From the NCBI GenBank assembly GCA_903876715.1, contig CAIRBF010000240.1, positions 1 to 64,000 of the forward strand: a DNA stretch of 64,000 nucleotides. Reading direction: 5' to 3'. Below, in pieces: positions 47,505 through 55,152 of the stretch. Numbering within the stretch: position 1 is the stretch's first letter; each line of letters begins with the position of its first letter. Position numbers and translations under genes: made by a program. The stretch comes from an uncultured beta proteobacterium (lineage in GTDB: Bacteria; Pseudomonadota; Gammaproteobacteria; Burkholderiales; Burkholderiaceae_C). The notes beneath the pieces were generated by a model. It was given only the letters and a program-made list of their open reading frames with translations, searched no databases and was not told the DNA's origin.

Positions 47505-48119
47505 TCAGGCGGCGCTGTGTGCGGGCCTGGCCGTGACCCAGGCATCGGGCCCCCAGGGCGTCACGGGCGCGTCGTCGTCAGCCTGGAAGCGCTCGGGAAG
47601 GTCCTCCACCATCGACCAGGTGGCCGCCAGGCGGCCGAAGCCGACGCACATCCCGCAATACATGCCCAGTTCCACCACGGCGCGGTGATCGAAGTGCTGC
47701 GCCAGTTCGGCGTGCATCGCATCGTCGATCGCGAGGTGGTCGGTGGCCAGCCGCTCGGCGTAGCGCAGGGCCACCTTTTCAGCCTCGGTCAGGTCGGCCG
47801 CGTCCTGCGGTCGCTCGAGCGAGCAGACCAGCGACTCCGAGACCCCGGCGTCCACCGCGTCGGCGTAGCGCATCGCCATGCAGCTGCGGCACTGGTTGAA
47901 GAAGGCGATGCGCAGGCGCACCAATTCCTTCAGCCGGGCCGGCAGGACCCCGTGCTGCCGCATCGCTGCGCCGAAGCGCAGGTAGGCCTTGGCGATCTCC
48001 GGGTGGTGGGCGCGAATGGCCGTCGGGTGCAGTTCCCGCTGCGACTTGTCGGTGCCGCTGACGAGTGCCCGCAGCTCGGCGTCGAACTGATCGAATGGCA
48101 CGGATGGAATTCTGGACAT
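47505..48119 (-). CDS. Carboxymuconolactone decarboxylase (AhpD-like) family protein
   Basis: 204-aa all-helical protein of the CMD/AhpD family. The core has 'LKELVRLRIAFFNQCRSCMAMRYADAV' near residues 65-91, with the redox-type C-x-x-C. The AhpD catalytic His four residues after the second Cys is replaced by Arg here, so peroxidase-adaptor function may be altered. The C-terminal part 'RAVVELGMYCGMCVGFGR' is typical of the family's second helical pair. It starts 18 nt after a SnoaL-like gene; together they may act on a lactone or aromatic catabolite. Confidence 0.83.
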   Translation of the reverse strand: MSRIPSVPFDQFDAELRALVSGTDKSQRELHPTAIRAHHPEIAKAYLRFGAAMRQHGVLPARLKELVRLRIAFFNQCRSCMAMRYADAVDAGVSESLVCSLERPQDAADLTEAEKVALRYAERLATDHLAIDDAMHAELAQHFDHRAVVELGMYCGMCVGFGRLAATWSMVEDLPERFQADDDAPVTPWGPDAWVTARPAHSAA

Positions 48120-48137
48120 GTCGAATCTCCCGGTCGA

Positions 48138-48728
48138 TCAAGGCGCGCGGTCCTGGGGCGTCGCGGGGGCGGCCTTGGCGGGCATCGGCACGAGACGGCT
48201 GTCGAGGTAGGTCTGCAATCCGTCCGGGATGTCGGCTCGCTGCGGCAGCTGCCCGGGCCACCGCACGCGCATCGGGTCGCCGATGCCGGTGGCCACTTCG
48301 TCGAAGGGCAGGACATAGCTGAAGAGGATGCGCCGCGACGCGAACATCCAGCCGTGGTCTCCCCGCACGTAGGTGTCCATGTAGCGCAGGGAGATGCGCA
48401 CCGCGCGACCGTCGATGCACAGCTCGGCGTGGGCATTGACGACGCCGCGGGCGGTGTCGTCGCCGATGTCGTCGAAGTGCCAGCCATGGGCGTAATGCGT
48501 GCTGGTGGTGAAGCCTGCCGTGCGGGCGCGGTAGAACTCGATGATCGCGTCCCGCCCCCGCACCCCGTTGAACTCGCCGTCCGGGGCGAACATCCGCGCG
48601 AGCGCGGCGAAGTCCCGGTCGTCCACCGCCATGCCGTAGCGGGCGATGAGTTCGCCCAGCTGCTGCCGGGTGTCGACGCGCCGCAGCAGGGCGGCCAGTG
48701 AAGAGAGATCGGTCTCGGTGGTGGACAT
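48138..48728 (-). CDS. SnoaL/NTF2-like family protein
   Basis: 196-aa NTF2-fold protein (SnoaL-like) of the cone-barrel type with helices 'QQLGELIARYGMAVDDRDFAALARMFAPDGEF' at residues 20-52 and strands around 'STHYAHGWHF', 'ELCIDGRAVRISLRYMDTYVR' and 'WMFASRRILFSYVLPF'. Members are cyclases, dehydratases, hydroxysteroid isomerases or ring-hydroxylating small subunits; the specific reaction cannot be read here. ATG 48728 gives a normal N-terminus; the 718-aa track ORF extends into antisense DNA. Divergent from a Bug gene. Confidence 0.8.
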   Translation of the reverse strand: MSTTETDLSSLAALLRRVDTRQQLGELIARYGMAVDDRDFAALARMFAPDGEFNGVRGRDAIIEFYRARTAGFTTSTHYAHGWHFDDIGDDTARGVVNAHAELCIDGRAVRISLRYMDTYVRGDHGWMFASRRILFSYVLPFDEVATGIGDPMRVRWPGQLPQRADIPDGLQTYLDSRLVPMPAKAAPATPQDRAP

Positions 48729-49076
48729 GATCGCCGGCCTTCGTGCGGTGCTGAGGGTGACAGGACGGCTTGATTGTGTCGTCGAGCGGCTTGCGATGTC
48801 ACGGTGGTCGTGACGGCCTGCGGCATCGGGGGGCGGCGGCCTCGCCACGGGGTGGCGGCCCGCGCCGGCCGCAGCGGCCGGGCATCTCTTCATTCGCCAC
48901 GGACCGCAGCGGCGCCAGCGCCCGATGGACCCGCGGCCCGACCCGGCATACGATCGCTTCCTGCGGGCCAGTCCTGGGCGCATCGTGCCCCTCGGCCGCC
49001 ACCGCAGCGTGCCGCCGGCGAGGGCCGGCAGCCCGGGCACCCCTTCACCACCACCGTGCACCAGGAGACGTTCACC
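48729..49076. other. 348-nt divergent intergenic region
   Basis: Regulatory region between the SnoaL-like gene (minus) and a Bug gene (plus). It contains an inverted repeat GTCACG-GTGGT-CGTGAC at 48798-48814, a plausible operator for a dimeric regulator controlling either gene. No further gene or repeat was seen; the rest is GC-rich and contains only shadow ORFs. Confidence 0.5.
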
Positions 49077-50078
49077 GTGCCTTCCCACCCCGCCTTTGAG
49101 CGCCGCAGCGGTCTGCGCGCCGGCTTGTCCCTGGCCCTCTGGCTGTCGGCGCTGCTCGTGGCGCCGTTGGCGCAGGCGCAGGACTACCCGACCCGGCCGC
49201 TGCGCCTGGTGGTGGGCTTTGCCCCCGGCAGCACCACCGACACGCTCGCCCGCCTGGTGGCGCTGAAGATGGGCGAGTCGCTGGGCCAGCAGATCGTCGT
49301 CGAGAACCGCGCCGGCGCCGGCGGCAACCTCGGCGCCGAGCTCGTGGCCAAGGCCGCGCCCGATGGCTACACGCTGCTGCTGGCGCCGAGCAGCCATGCG
49401 ATCAATCCCAGCCTCTACCCGAAGATCCCGTTCAAGACCGAGACCGCCTTCGCGCCCGTCGGCCTGATCGGCGAGGCGCCGCTGCTGCTGGTGGCGCATC
49501 CCTCGTTCCCGGCCAACAACGTGAGGGAGCTGATCGAGCTGGCCCGGTCCAAGCCCGAGGCGCTCAACTACGCGTCCGGGGGCGTGGGCTCCCCCAGCCA
49601 CCTGGCCATGGAGGTGCTGCGCAGCAGCGCCGGCATCCAGATCACGCACGTGCCGTTCAAGGGCGGCAGCGAACTGCTCACCGCGCTGGTGGGGGGGCAG
49701 GTGCAGATGACGCCCACTGGCATGCTGATCGGCCTGCCGCTGGTCAAGCAAGGCCGCCTGAAGCCGCTGGCCGTCACCGGCAGCCGGCGCATCGCCATCG
49801 CGCCCGAGGTGCCGACCGTGGCCGAGTCCGGGCTGCCGGGCTACGCGGTCACCGGCTGGTGGGGCTTGCTGGCGCCTGCCGGCACGCCGGCGGCCATCGT
49901 CACCCGGCTCAACCGCGAACTGGTGAAGGTGCTCAACGCGGCGGACGTGCGCGACCGGCTGCGCAACGACGGCATCGAGGGCGGCGGCGGCACGGCGGAG
50001 GACTTCGACGCCTTCATCAAGCGCGAGCTGGTCAAGTGGGGCAAGGCCGTCAGGGACTCCGGCGCGAAGGTCGATTGA
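49077..50078 (+). CDS. Bug/TctC-family periplasmic binding protein
   Basis: 333-aa binding protein. GTG 49077 follows an AGGAG site; the track ORF from 48774 is longer by 101 low-complexity residues. Signal peptide residues 1-35 ('ALWLSALLVAPLAQAQD'), then 'YPTRPLRLVVGFAPGSTTDTLAR', 'VENRAGAGGNLGAELVAKAAPDGYTLLLA', 'ITHVPFKGGSELLTALVGGQVQ' and 'TGWWGLLAPAGTPAAIVTRLN'. The third orphan Bug protein in the window. A possible LysR fragment and an old-yellow-enzyme gene follow, suggesting uptake of a catabolic substrate. Confidence 0.9.
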   Translation: MPSHPAFERRSGLRAGLSLALWLSALLVAPLAQAQDYPTRPLRLVVGFAPGSTTDTLARLVALKMGESLGQQIVVENRAGAGGNLGAELVAKAAPDGYTLLLAPSSHAINPSLYPKIPFKTETAFAPVGLIGEAPLLLVAHPSFPANNVRELIELARSKPEALNYASGGVGSPSHLAMEVLRSSAGIQITHVPFKGGSELLTALVGGQVQMTPTGMLIGLPLVKQGRLKPLAVTGSRRIAIAPEVPTVAESGLPGYAVTGWWGLLAPAGTPAAIVTRLNRELVKVLNAADVRDRLRNDGIEGGGGTAEDFDAFIKRELVKWGKAVRDSGAKVD

Positions 50079-50628
50079 CCCGACTCGAACCTGATGCCGG
50101 GATGGAGCCTGGAGAAGTCCGCGAGCACGGGGCTGAGGAGCATCACGCTGCAATTCACCGGCAAGGAGGCTCGGATGGCGCCGCCGGGCCGGGCTTGCAG
50201 GTGGATGAGTTCCGGGCGCGCCAGCGGGGGTCGAGTGGGTCCTGGCCGGCAGTGGCGTCTGGTGTTTGGCATCGGTGCCGGCCACTTGCGGCATCGGGCA
50301 GCGGGCCGCCGATGGCCTTCCAGTGGTGGCTGTCGATGCCGCCTGCGCGCGAGTTGGCGCCGCCTCACACCCGCTTCATCCAGCCCCACGAGGCTCCCCG
50401 CAGCGTGCCGGCGACGGTCTTGCGCTGATCGCACGCGGGCACGGTGAGCCCGCTGGCCGCCCCGCGGATCGGCTGAGAAGTGCGCCACGCAGGGGCTGGG
50501 CGTCGCGGTGCCCTCGGGCGAGCGCCCGCCCTGCCCTTGCGGTTTGCAAGGCGGGCCCCATGTGTTCTTCCTGTCTGATGCGGGTGCTCTCCTGGGCGCG
50601 TCCCTCAGTCCCTTTTCTTGGAGACCTC
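50079..50628. other. 550-nt region with no intact gene
   Basis: The largest gene-free stretch of the window. Next to the Bug stop the minus strand carries a short LysR-like fragment (50080-50218). The remaining 400 nt show no convincing ORF in any frame, only GC-rich shadow frames, and look like a decayed gene. The final 20 nt hold the GGAGACC ribosome site of the downstream oxidoreductase. Confidence 0.5.
50080..50218 (-). pseudogene. Possible LysR regulator effector-domain fragment
   Basis: Minus-strand translation gives 'GGAIRASLPVNCSVMLLSP' followed by 'VLADFSRLHPGIRFE', which matches the first strand and helix of the LysR substrate-binding domain (the usual pattern is G-x-L-R-V-S-x-P, then PLLAxFLxxHPxVxLE). 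No helix-turn-helix precedes it and the frame then runs into antisense of the Bug gene. LysR genes normally sit beside Bug genes, which supports a remnant, but the match is short. Confidence 0.35.
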
Positions 50629-51702
50629 ATGCTGTTCGACCCGATCCAGATCCGCTCGCTGCCGCTGTCCAACCGCACGGTCATGTCGCCGATTACCCGC
50701 AGCCGCGCGCTCGGCAACCTGCCCAATGCGCTGATGGCCACCTACTACGCGCAGCGCGCCTCGGCCGGCCTGATCATCACGGAAGGGGTGTCGCCGTCAC
50801 CGAACGGGCTGGGCTACGCCCGCATCCCCGGGCTGTTCAACGAGGCCCAGGCGCAGGCCTGGAGGGCGGTGACCGACGCCGTGCATGCCCGCGGGGGACG
50901 CATCGTCGTGCAGTTGATGCACACCGGGCGCGTGGCCCACGTGGCCAACCTGCCTGCGGGCGCCGAGGTGCTGGCGCCGGTGGCGGGGACCTGCCCGGGT
51001 GAGATGTGGACCGACAGCCAGCAGATGCAGCCCCACTCGAGCGCCCGCGCGATGACGCCCCAGGACATCCAGCGCAGCATCGACGAGTTCGCCCAGGCCT
51101 GCCGCCTGGCCGTGCAAGCCGGCTTCGACGGGGTGGAACTGCACGCGGCCAACGGCTACCTGATCGAGCAGTTCCTCAACGCCAACGTCAACCAGCGCAG
51201 CGACGGCTGGGGCGGCAGCATCGAGGGCCGCAATCGCTACGCGCTGGAGGTGGCGCGGGCCTGTGCCGCGGCCATCGGCGCCGACAAGGTGGGCATCCGC
51301 CTGTCGCCGCACGGCGCCTTCAACGCCACCGGCACCTTCCCCGAAGTGGAGGTGCAGGTCGAGGCCCTGGTGGCTGGGCTCTCGTCCTTGGGGCTGCTCT
51401 ACGTGCACCTGTTGGACCACTCGGCCATGGGCGCGCCGCCTGTGCCGGCCGCGCTCAAGCGCCGGCTGCGCGAGACCTTCAAGGGCCCGTTCATCCTGGC
51501 CGGTGGCTTCGATGCGTCCAGCGCCGAGGCGGCGCTGCAGGCCGGGCAAGCCGACCTGATCGCCTTCGGGCGACCCTTCCTCGCCAACCCGGACCTGGTG
51601 CGGCGCCTGCAGACCGGTGCAGCCCTGAACGCGCCCGACATGACCACCCTCTACACGGCCGACGCCAAGGGCTACACGGACTACCCGACGCTGGCTGGCT
51701 GA
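50629..51702 (+). CDS. Old yellow enzyme family NADH:flavin oxidoreductase (NemA/XenA-like)
   Basis: 357-aa FMN-dependent ene-reductase reducing activated C=C bonds or nitro compounds. Motifs: 'RTVMSPITRSRA' near residue 20, 'VQLMHTGRVAH' near 100, 'FDGVELHAANGYLIEQFLN' with 'NQRSDGWGGS' near 170-200, and 'FILAGGFDASSAEAAL' with 'LIAFGRPFLANPDLVRRL' at the phosphate site. ATG 50629 follows GGAGACC; the earlier track start at 50266 lies in the gene-free stretch. Monocistronic by context. Confidence 0.9.
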   Translation: MLFDPIQIRSLPLSNRTVMSPITRSRALGNLPNALMATYYAQRASAGLIITEGVSPSPNGLGYARIPGLFNEAQAQAWRAVTDAVHARGGRIVVQLMHTGRVAHVANLPAGAEVLAPVAGTCPGEMWTDSQQMQPHSSARAMTPQDIQRSIDEFAQACRLAVQAGFDGVELHAANGYLIEQFLNANVNQRSDGWGGSIEGRNRYALEVARACAAAIGADKVGIRLSPHGAFNATGTFPEVEVQVEALVAGLSSLGLLYVHLLDHSAMGAPPVPAALKRRLRETFKGPFILAGGFDASSAEAALQAGQADLIAFGRPFLANPDLVRRLQTGAALNAPDMTTLYTADAKGYTDYPTLAG

Positions 51703-51713
51703 GGCCGGCGCCC

Positions 51714-52277
51714 TCAGGACCCGGGCCGATCCATCAGGCGGCGCCGTCGCTCCGCGCGGATCAGCACGGCCCAGCCCCAATACACCACCAGGTAGGCCGA
51801 GACACCCAGCACCACCCCTGCCAGGGGGAAGCCCGCCAGCAGCGCCGGGCCCCAGGAGGTGACCGCGTCCCAGAGGGCCGCGGGCCACGACAAGGGGTCG
51901 GAGAACTGCCACGCCACGGCAGGGGGTGCCGCCGCACCCGCGTCGGCTTGCGGGACGACGAAGGACCCCAGCAGTGCCGCCAGCGCCCAGATCGGGGCCA
52001 TCGTGAACGGATTGGTCAGCCAGGTGGCCGCGGCCGCCGCGGCCACGTTGGCCCGCAGCGCGACGGCGGCCAGCATCGCCGCGGGCATCTGCAGCGGCAC
52101 CGGGAACACGCCGATGCCGATGCCCAGGGCCACCCCCAGGGCCACGCCCCGCCGGTGCAGCACCCACAGGCGCGGATGCTCGCGCAGGTAGTGGCCGAGC
52201 CACGCGAACCCCCGGGTCTGCTCGAGCGTCTGGGCGGTCGGGAACCAGCGGCGAAGGCGCTTCTTGAATTCGGCCAT
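51714..52277 (-). CDS. DUF2062 family membrane protein
   Basis: 187-aa inner-membrane protein of the DUF2062 family. Soluble N-terminus 'FKKRLRRWFPTAQTL' to residue 35, then the family core 'RRGVALGVALGIGIGVFPVPLQMPAAMLAAVALRANV' (membrane segment 1), 'TWLTNPFTMAPIW' near 95 (a hallmark DUF2062 stretch) and a third segment 'LAGVVLGVSAYLVVYWGW'. ATG 52277 is chosen over the track start at 52493, which would translate a 7-bp tandem repeat. Function unknown. Convergent end with the oxidoreductase, 11 nt apart. Confidence 0.88.
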   Translation of the reverse strand: MAEFKKRLRRWFPTAQTLEQTRGFAWLGHYLREHPRLWVLHRRGVALGVALGIGIGVFPVPLQMPAAMLAAVALRANVAAAAAATWLTNPFTMAPIWALAALLGSFVVPQADAGAAAPPAVAWQFSDPLSWPAALWDAVTSWGPALLAGFPLAGVVLGVSAYLVVYWGWAVLIRAERRRRLMDRPGS

Positions 52278-52373
52278 GGGATCTCGGAAAGAAGCCGGGA
52301 TTCTGGGGCAGGCGATCGCCGCTTGGACCCTGGGGCGAACCCGCGTCGGCCGCCGTCCTTGATCGAGCAGAAT

Positions 52374-52415
52374 ACCTCGGACCTCGGACCTCGGACCTCG
52401 GGCCTCGGGCCCCGG
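52374..52415 (+). repeat. 7-bp tandem repeat (ACCTCGG)n
   Basis: Four perfect ACCTCGG units (52374-52401) followed by two degenerate ones, GCCTCGG and GCCCCGG, then a GC-rich tail. It lies in the 214-nt region between the divergent DUF2062 and SGNH genes, about 75 nt before the SGNH start. Such heptamer tracts change length by slippage. Confidence 0.9.
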
Positions 52416-52491
52416 GGCCCCGGGCGCCGGTGCGGCACGAAGGCCTCGAGGCGCCGGCTGGACATCGGATCCCGAGGATGGGGAAGCGCTC

Positions 52492-53205
52492 ATGAAGGTC
52501 TATGTCATCGGGGACAGCATCTCCATCCACTACGGCCCCCACCTGCAGGCCCTGCTCGGGCCCGGCTGGCACTATGCCCGCAAGGAGGGCCAGGAAGAGG
52601 CCCTGCTGAACCTGGACCATCCCCAGGGGGCCAACGGCGGCGACTCCTCGATGGTCCTGGCCTTCCTGGAGGGCAGGGCCCGCTCGGGTGGCATCGACGC
52701 CGATCTGCTGCTGGTGAACTGCGGCCTGCACGACATCAAGACCGACCCGGCCAGCGGACGCAGGCAGGTGCCCGAGGATCGGTACGAGGCCCACCTGGAG
52801 CGCATCGTACAGACGGCCGCCGCCCTGCGGCCGCGGCTGGTCTGGATCCGGACCACGCCCTGCGACGAGGCGGTCCACAACCACCCCGGCATGGCTTTCC
52901 ACCGGTTCTCAGCCGACGTCGAGGCCTACAACCGCGTGGCCGACCGCGTCATGGGCGACGCGGGGGTCCCCTGCATCGACCTGCACACCTTCACGGTGAA
53001 CGTGGGTGGCGATCTGTACTGCGATCACGTTCATTTCCACGACCACGTGCGCCAGAAGCAGGCGGCCTTCATCGCCGGTTGGCTCACGGCCTTCGCGCAG
53101 GCGATGCCGGTCGCGGCGCCTCAGCGCCCGCAGGCCCGGCGCCAGGCGTCGAAGGCGACGCGGTTGGCTTCTTCGGTGGGCGGGTACAGGCCGAGGATGG
53201 ACTGA
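52492..53205 (+). CDS. SGNH/GDSL-type hydrolase
   Basis: 237-aa SGNH esterase-like protein. Block I Ser in 'VIGDSISIHYG' (residues 5-15), Gly in block II, Asn in 'LLVNCGLHDIK' (near 78) and the catalytic Asp/His pair in 'YCDHVHFHD' (near 178) are all present. No signal peptide, so probably cytoplasmic. Likely removes acyl or acetyl groups from a sugar-like substrate, inferred from family and from the sugar-acid operon next door. The last 28 residues (after 'MPVAAPQ') are coded opposite the end of the RraA-like gene, an 85-nt tail-to-tail overlap. Confidence 0.85.
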   Translation: MKVYVIGDSISIHYGPHLQALLGPGWHYARKEGQEEALLNLDHPQGANGGDSSMVLAFLEGRARSGGIDADLLLVNCGLHDIKTDPASGRRQVPEDRYEAHLERIVQTAAALRPRLVWIRTTPCDEAVHNHPGMAFHRFSADVEAYNRVADRVMGDAGVPCIDLHTFTVNVGGDLYCDHVHFHDHVRQKQAAFIAGWLTAFAQAMPVAAPQRPQARRQASKATRLASSVGGYRPRMD

Positions 53206-53831
53206 CCAGCGAGCACGCGCTCGGTGACGAAGTCCTCGAACGCGGTCATCTCCCGTGCCTCGTTCGACACCTCGTCGGCCAGATGCGCCGGGATGACGAC
53301 CACCCCTTCCGCATCGCCCACGAGCACGTCGCCCGGCCAGACCGCGACGTCGCCGCAGCCGATGGGCACGTTGATGTCGACGGCCTGGTGCAGCGTCAGG
53401 TTGGTGGGTGCGCTCGGCCGGTGGTGGTAGGCCGGGAAGGGCAGCTGCGCGATCTCGGGACTGTCACGAAAGCCGCCATCGGTGACGATGCCAGCGACGC
53501 CGCGCTTCATCAGGCGCGTGACCAGGATCGAGCCCGCCGAGGCGGCGCGGGCGTCCTTGCGGCTGTCGACCACGAGCACCGCGCCGGGCGGGCAGTCCTC
53601 CACCGCCTTGCGCTGCGGGTGCCCGCGGTCCTGGAAGACCGACAGCGGGTTCAGGTCCTCGCGCGCCGGGATGTAGCGCAGCGTGTAGGCCTCGCCGACC
53701 ATGTTCCCGAGGCCGGGGTTCAAGGGCCTCACGTCCTGGATGAACTGGTTGCGCAGGCCACGCTTGAACAAGGCGGTGCACAGCGTGGCCGTGCTGACGT
53801 GGCGCAGGCGTTCGCGGCTGTCGGGTGTCAT
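53121..53831 (-). CDS. RraA-like aldolase (HMG/CHA aldolase family)
   Basis: 236-aa RraA-family protein. Bacterial members of this fold that act on metabolites are class II pyruvate aldolases (4-hydroxy-4-methyl-2-oxoglutarate type). The signature Arg-Asp is seen in 'VTDGGFRDSPEI' near residue 120, the metal/pyruvate-site region in 'CPPGAVLVVDSRKDARAASAGSI' near 90, and 'GDVLVGDAEGVVVIP' near 180. Last gene of the sugar-acid operon, 50 nt after the dehydratase stop, where it could cleave a 2-keto-3-deoxy acid to pyruvate and an aldehyde; no other aldolase gene is visible, so this role is inferred. Confidence 0.85.
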   Translation of the reverse strand: MTPDSRERLRHVSTATLCTALFKRGLRNQFIQDVRPLNPGLGNMVGEAYTLRYIPAREDLNPLSVFQDRGHPQRKAVEDCPPGAVLVVDSRKDARAASAGSILVTRLMKRGVAGIVTDGGFRDSPEIAQLPFPAYHHRPSAPTNLTLHQAVDINVPIGCGDVAVWPGDVLVGDAEGVVVIPAHLADEVSNEAREMTAFEDFVTERVLAGQSILGLYPPTEEANRVAFDAWRRACGR

Positions 53832-53880
53832 CGTGGGGGCCTCCGTGGGGTGCCGCGGGCTCAGGGTTGCTCTCAGCCGC

Positions 53881-55152
53881 TCAGAATCGCGGCCGGGTCG
53901 GGTCGAAGTCCGGGCGGTGCTTGCGCATCTCGCTGGCGTCGTCCCGGCGGCGAATGCCGCAGTCCAGGTAGTTCTGGTGCAGGCGCGAGAGCGCCTCGCG
54001 GTCGAGCTTGACTCCCAGGCCCGGGCCGGGCGGCGGCGCGAGGCTGCCGCCACGGATGGCGAGCTTGCCGCCTTCGATCACCTCGTCCTCCTGCCAGGGG
54101 TAATGCGTGTCGCAGGCATAGGCGAGGTTGGGCAGCGTGAGCCCGACATGGGTCATCGCCGCCAGGCTGATGCCCAGGTGTGAGTTCGAGTGCATCGAGA
54201 TGCCGAGCCCGAAGACGCGCCCCAGCGCCGCCAGTTGCTGGGTGGCGCGCAGGCCGCCCCAGTAGTGGTGGTCCGACAGCACGACCTGCAGCGCCTTCAG
54301 CTCGACCGTGCGCGGCAGGTGCCCGAAGGCGATCGTGACCATGTTGGTGGCCAGCGGCATGGGGGCGAAGCGCGCCACCTCGGCCATCTCCTCGAGCGTG
54401 CCCACCGGGTCTTCGAGGTACTCCAGCAAGCCGGGCTCGGACAGCGCCGGCATGACGCGGCGCGTGGTCTCGACCGACCAGCCGCCGTTGGGGTCGATGC
54501 GCAGCGGATGGTGCGGGAAGGCGGCCCGCAGGGCGCGCAGGCCCTCGATCTCGACTTCGGGCTCGAACACGCCGCCCTTGAGCTTGATCGAGCCGAAACC
54601 ATAGACCTCGGCCATGCGCCGCGCCTGCTCGACGAGCTGCTGCGGCGTCAGCGTCTCGCCCCAGTCGTCCACCGGGTAGCCCGGGTCCTCGTGGTGGCGG
54701 GCGAACTTGTAGAACAGGTAAGCGCTGTAGGACACCCGCTCGCGCACCGCGCCGCCCAGCAGCTCGTGCAGGGGGCGGTCGGCCATCTGGCCCTGCAGGT
54801 CCCAGAAGGCGACCTCGAAGGCGCCGAGGGCGCTCGCGCGGGCCTTGTCGCCGCGCGGCGGGAAGGGCGCGCCGATGTCGTCGTCGCCGCCGACCCGCGC
54901 GTAGACCTGGCGCGTCAGGCCGTTCAGGTCGTGCGGCTCGAGCCCGACGAGGGTCGGCGCGATCGCCTGCAGGTGGGCCAGGGTGTCGGCCTCGCCGTAG
55001 CTCTCGCCCAGGCCGATGCGGCCGCGGTCGGTCTCGACCTCGATGATGCTGCGCAGCGCCCAAGGTTGATGCACGCCGGCGACGTTCAGCAGCGGCGGGT
55101 CGCGAAAGGCGATCGGGGTGACGCGGACGTCGGCCACGCGTTCTCTCATCAT
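53881..55152 (-). CDS. Glucarate dehydratase-like enolase-superfamily enzyme
   Basis: 423-aa enolase-superfamily protein of the glucarate dehydratase subgroup, which removes water from aldarates. Capping domain begins 'VTPIAFRDPPLLNVAGVHQPWALRSIIEVET' (residues 9-39, family hallmark). Barrel residues: 'SIKLKGG' (KxK), 'RIDPNGGWS' (Asp and Asn), 'LEDPVG' (Glu), 'ATNM' (Asn) and 'MHSNSHLGIS' (catalytic His) near 325. ATG 55152 overlaps the epimerase stop; a second ATG follows directly. Likely converts a C6 aldarate or related acid sugar to its 5-keto-4-deoxy form. Confidence 0.88.
   Translation of the reverse strand: MMRERVADVRVTPIAFRDPPLLNVAGVHQPWALRSIIEVETDRGRIGLGESYGEADTLAHLQAIAPTLVGLEPHDLNGLTRQVYARVGGDDDIGAPFPPRGDKARASALGAFEVAFWDLQGQMADRPLHELLGGAVRERVSYSAYLFYKFARHHEDPGYPVDDWGETLTPQQLVEQARRMAEVYGFGSIKLKGGVFEPEVEIEGLRALRAAFPHHPLRIDPNGGWSVETTRRVMPALSEPGLLEYLEDPVGTLEEMAEVARFAPMPLATNMVTIAFGHLPRTVELKALQVVLSDHHYWGGLRATQQLAALGRVFGLGISMHSNSHLGISLAAMTHVGLTLPNLAYACDTHYPWQEDEVIEGGKLAIRGGSLAPPPGPGLGVKLDREALSRLHQNYLDCGIRRRDDASEMRKHRPDFDPTRPRF

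Noticed and set aside
51006-54011. 1001-aa plus-strand ORF
   Set aside because: It spans four unrelated genes on both strands in a non-coding frame, with repetitive Arg/Gly/Ala composition and no domain.
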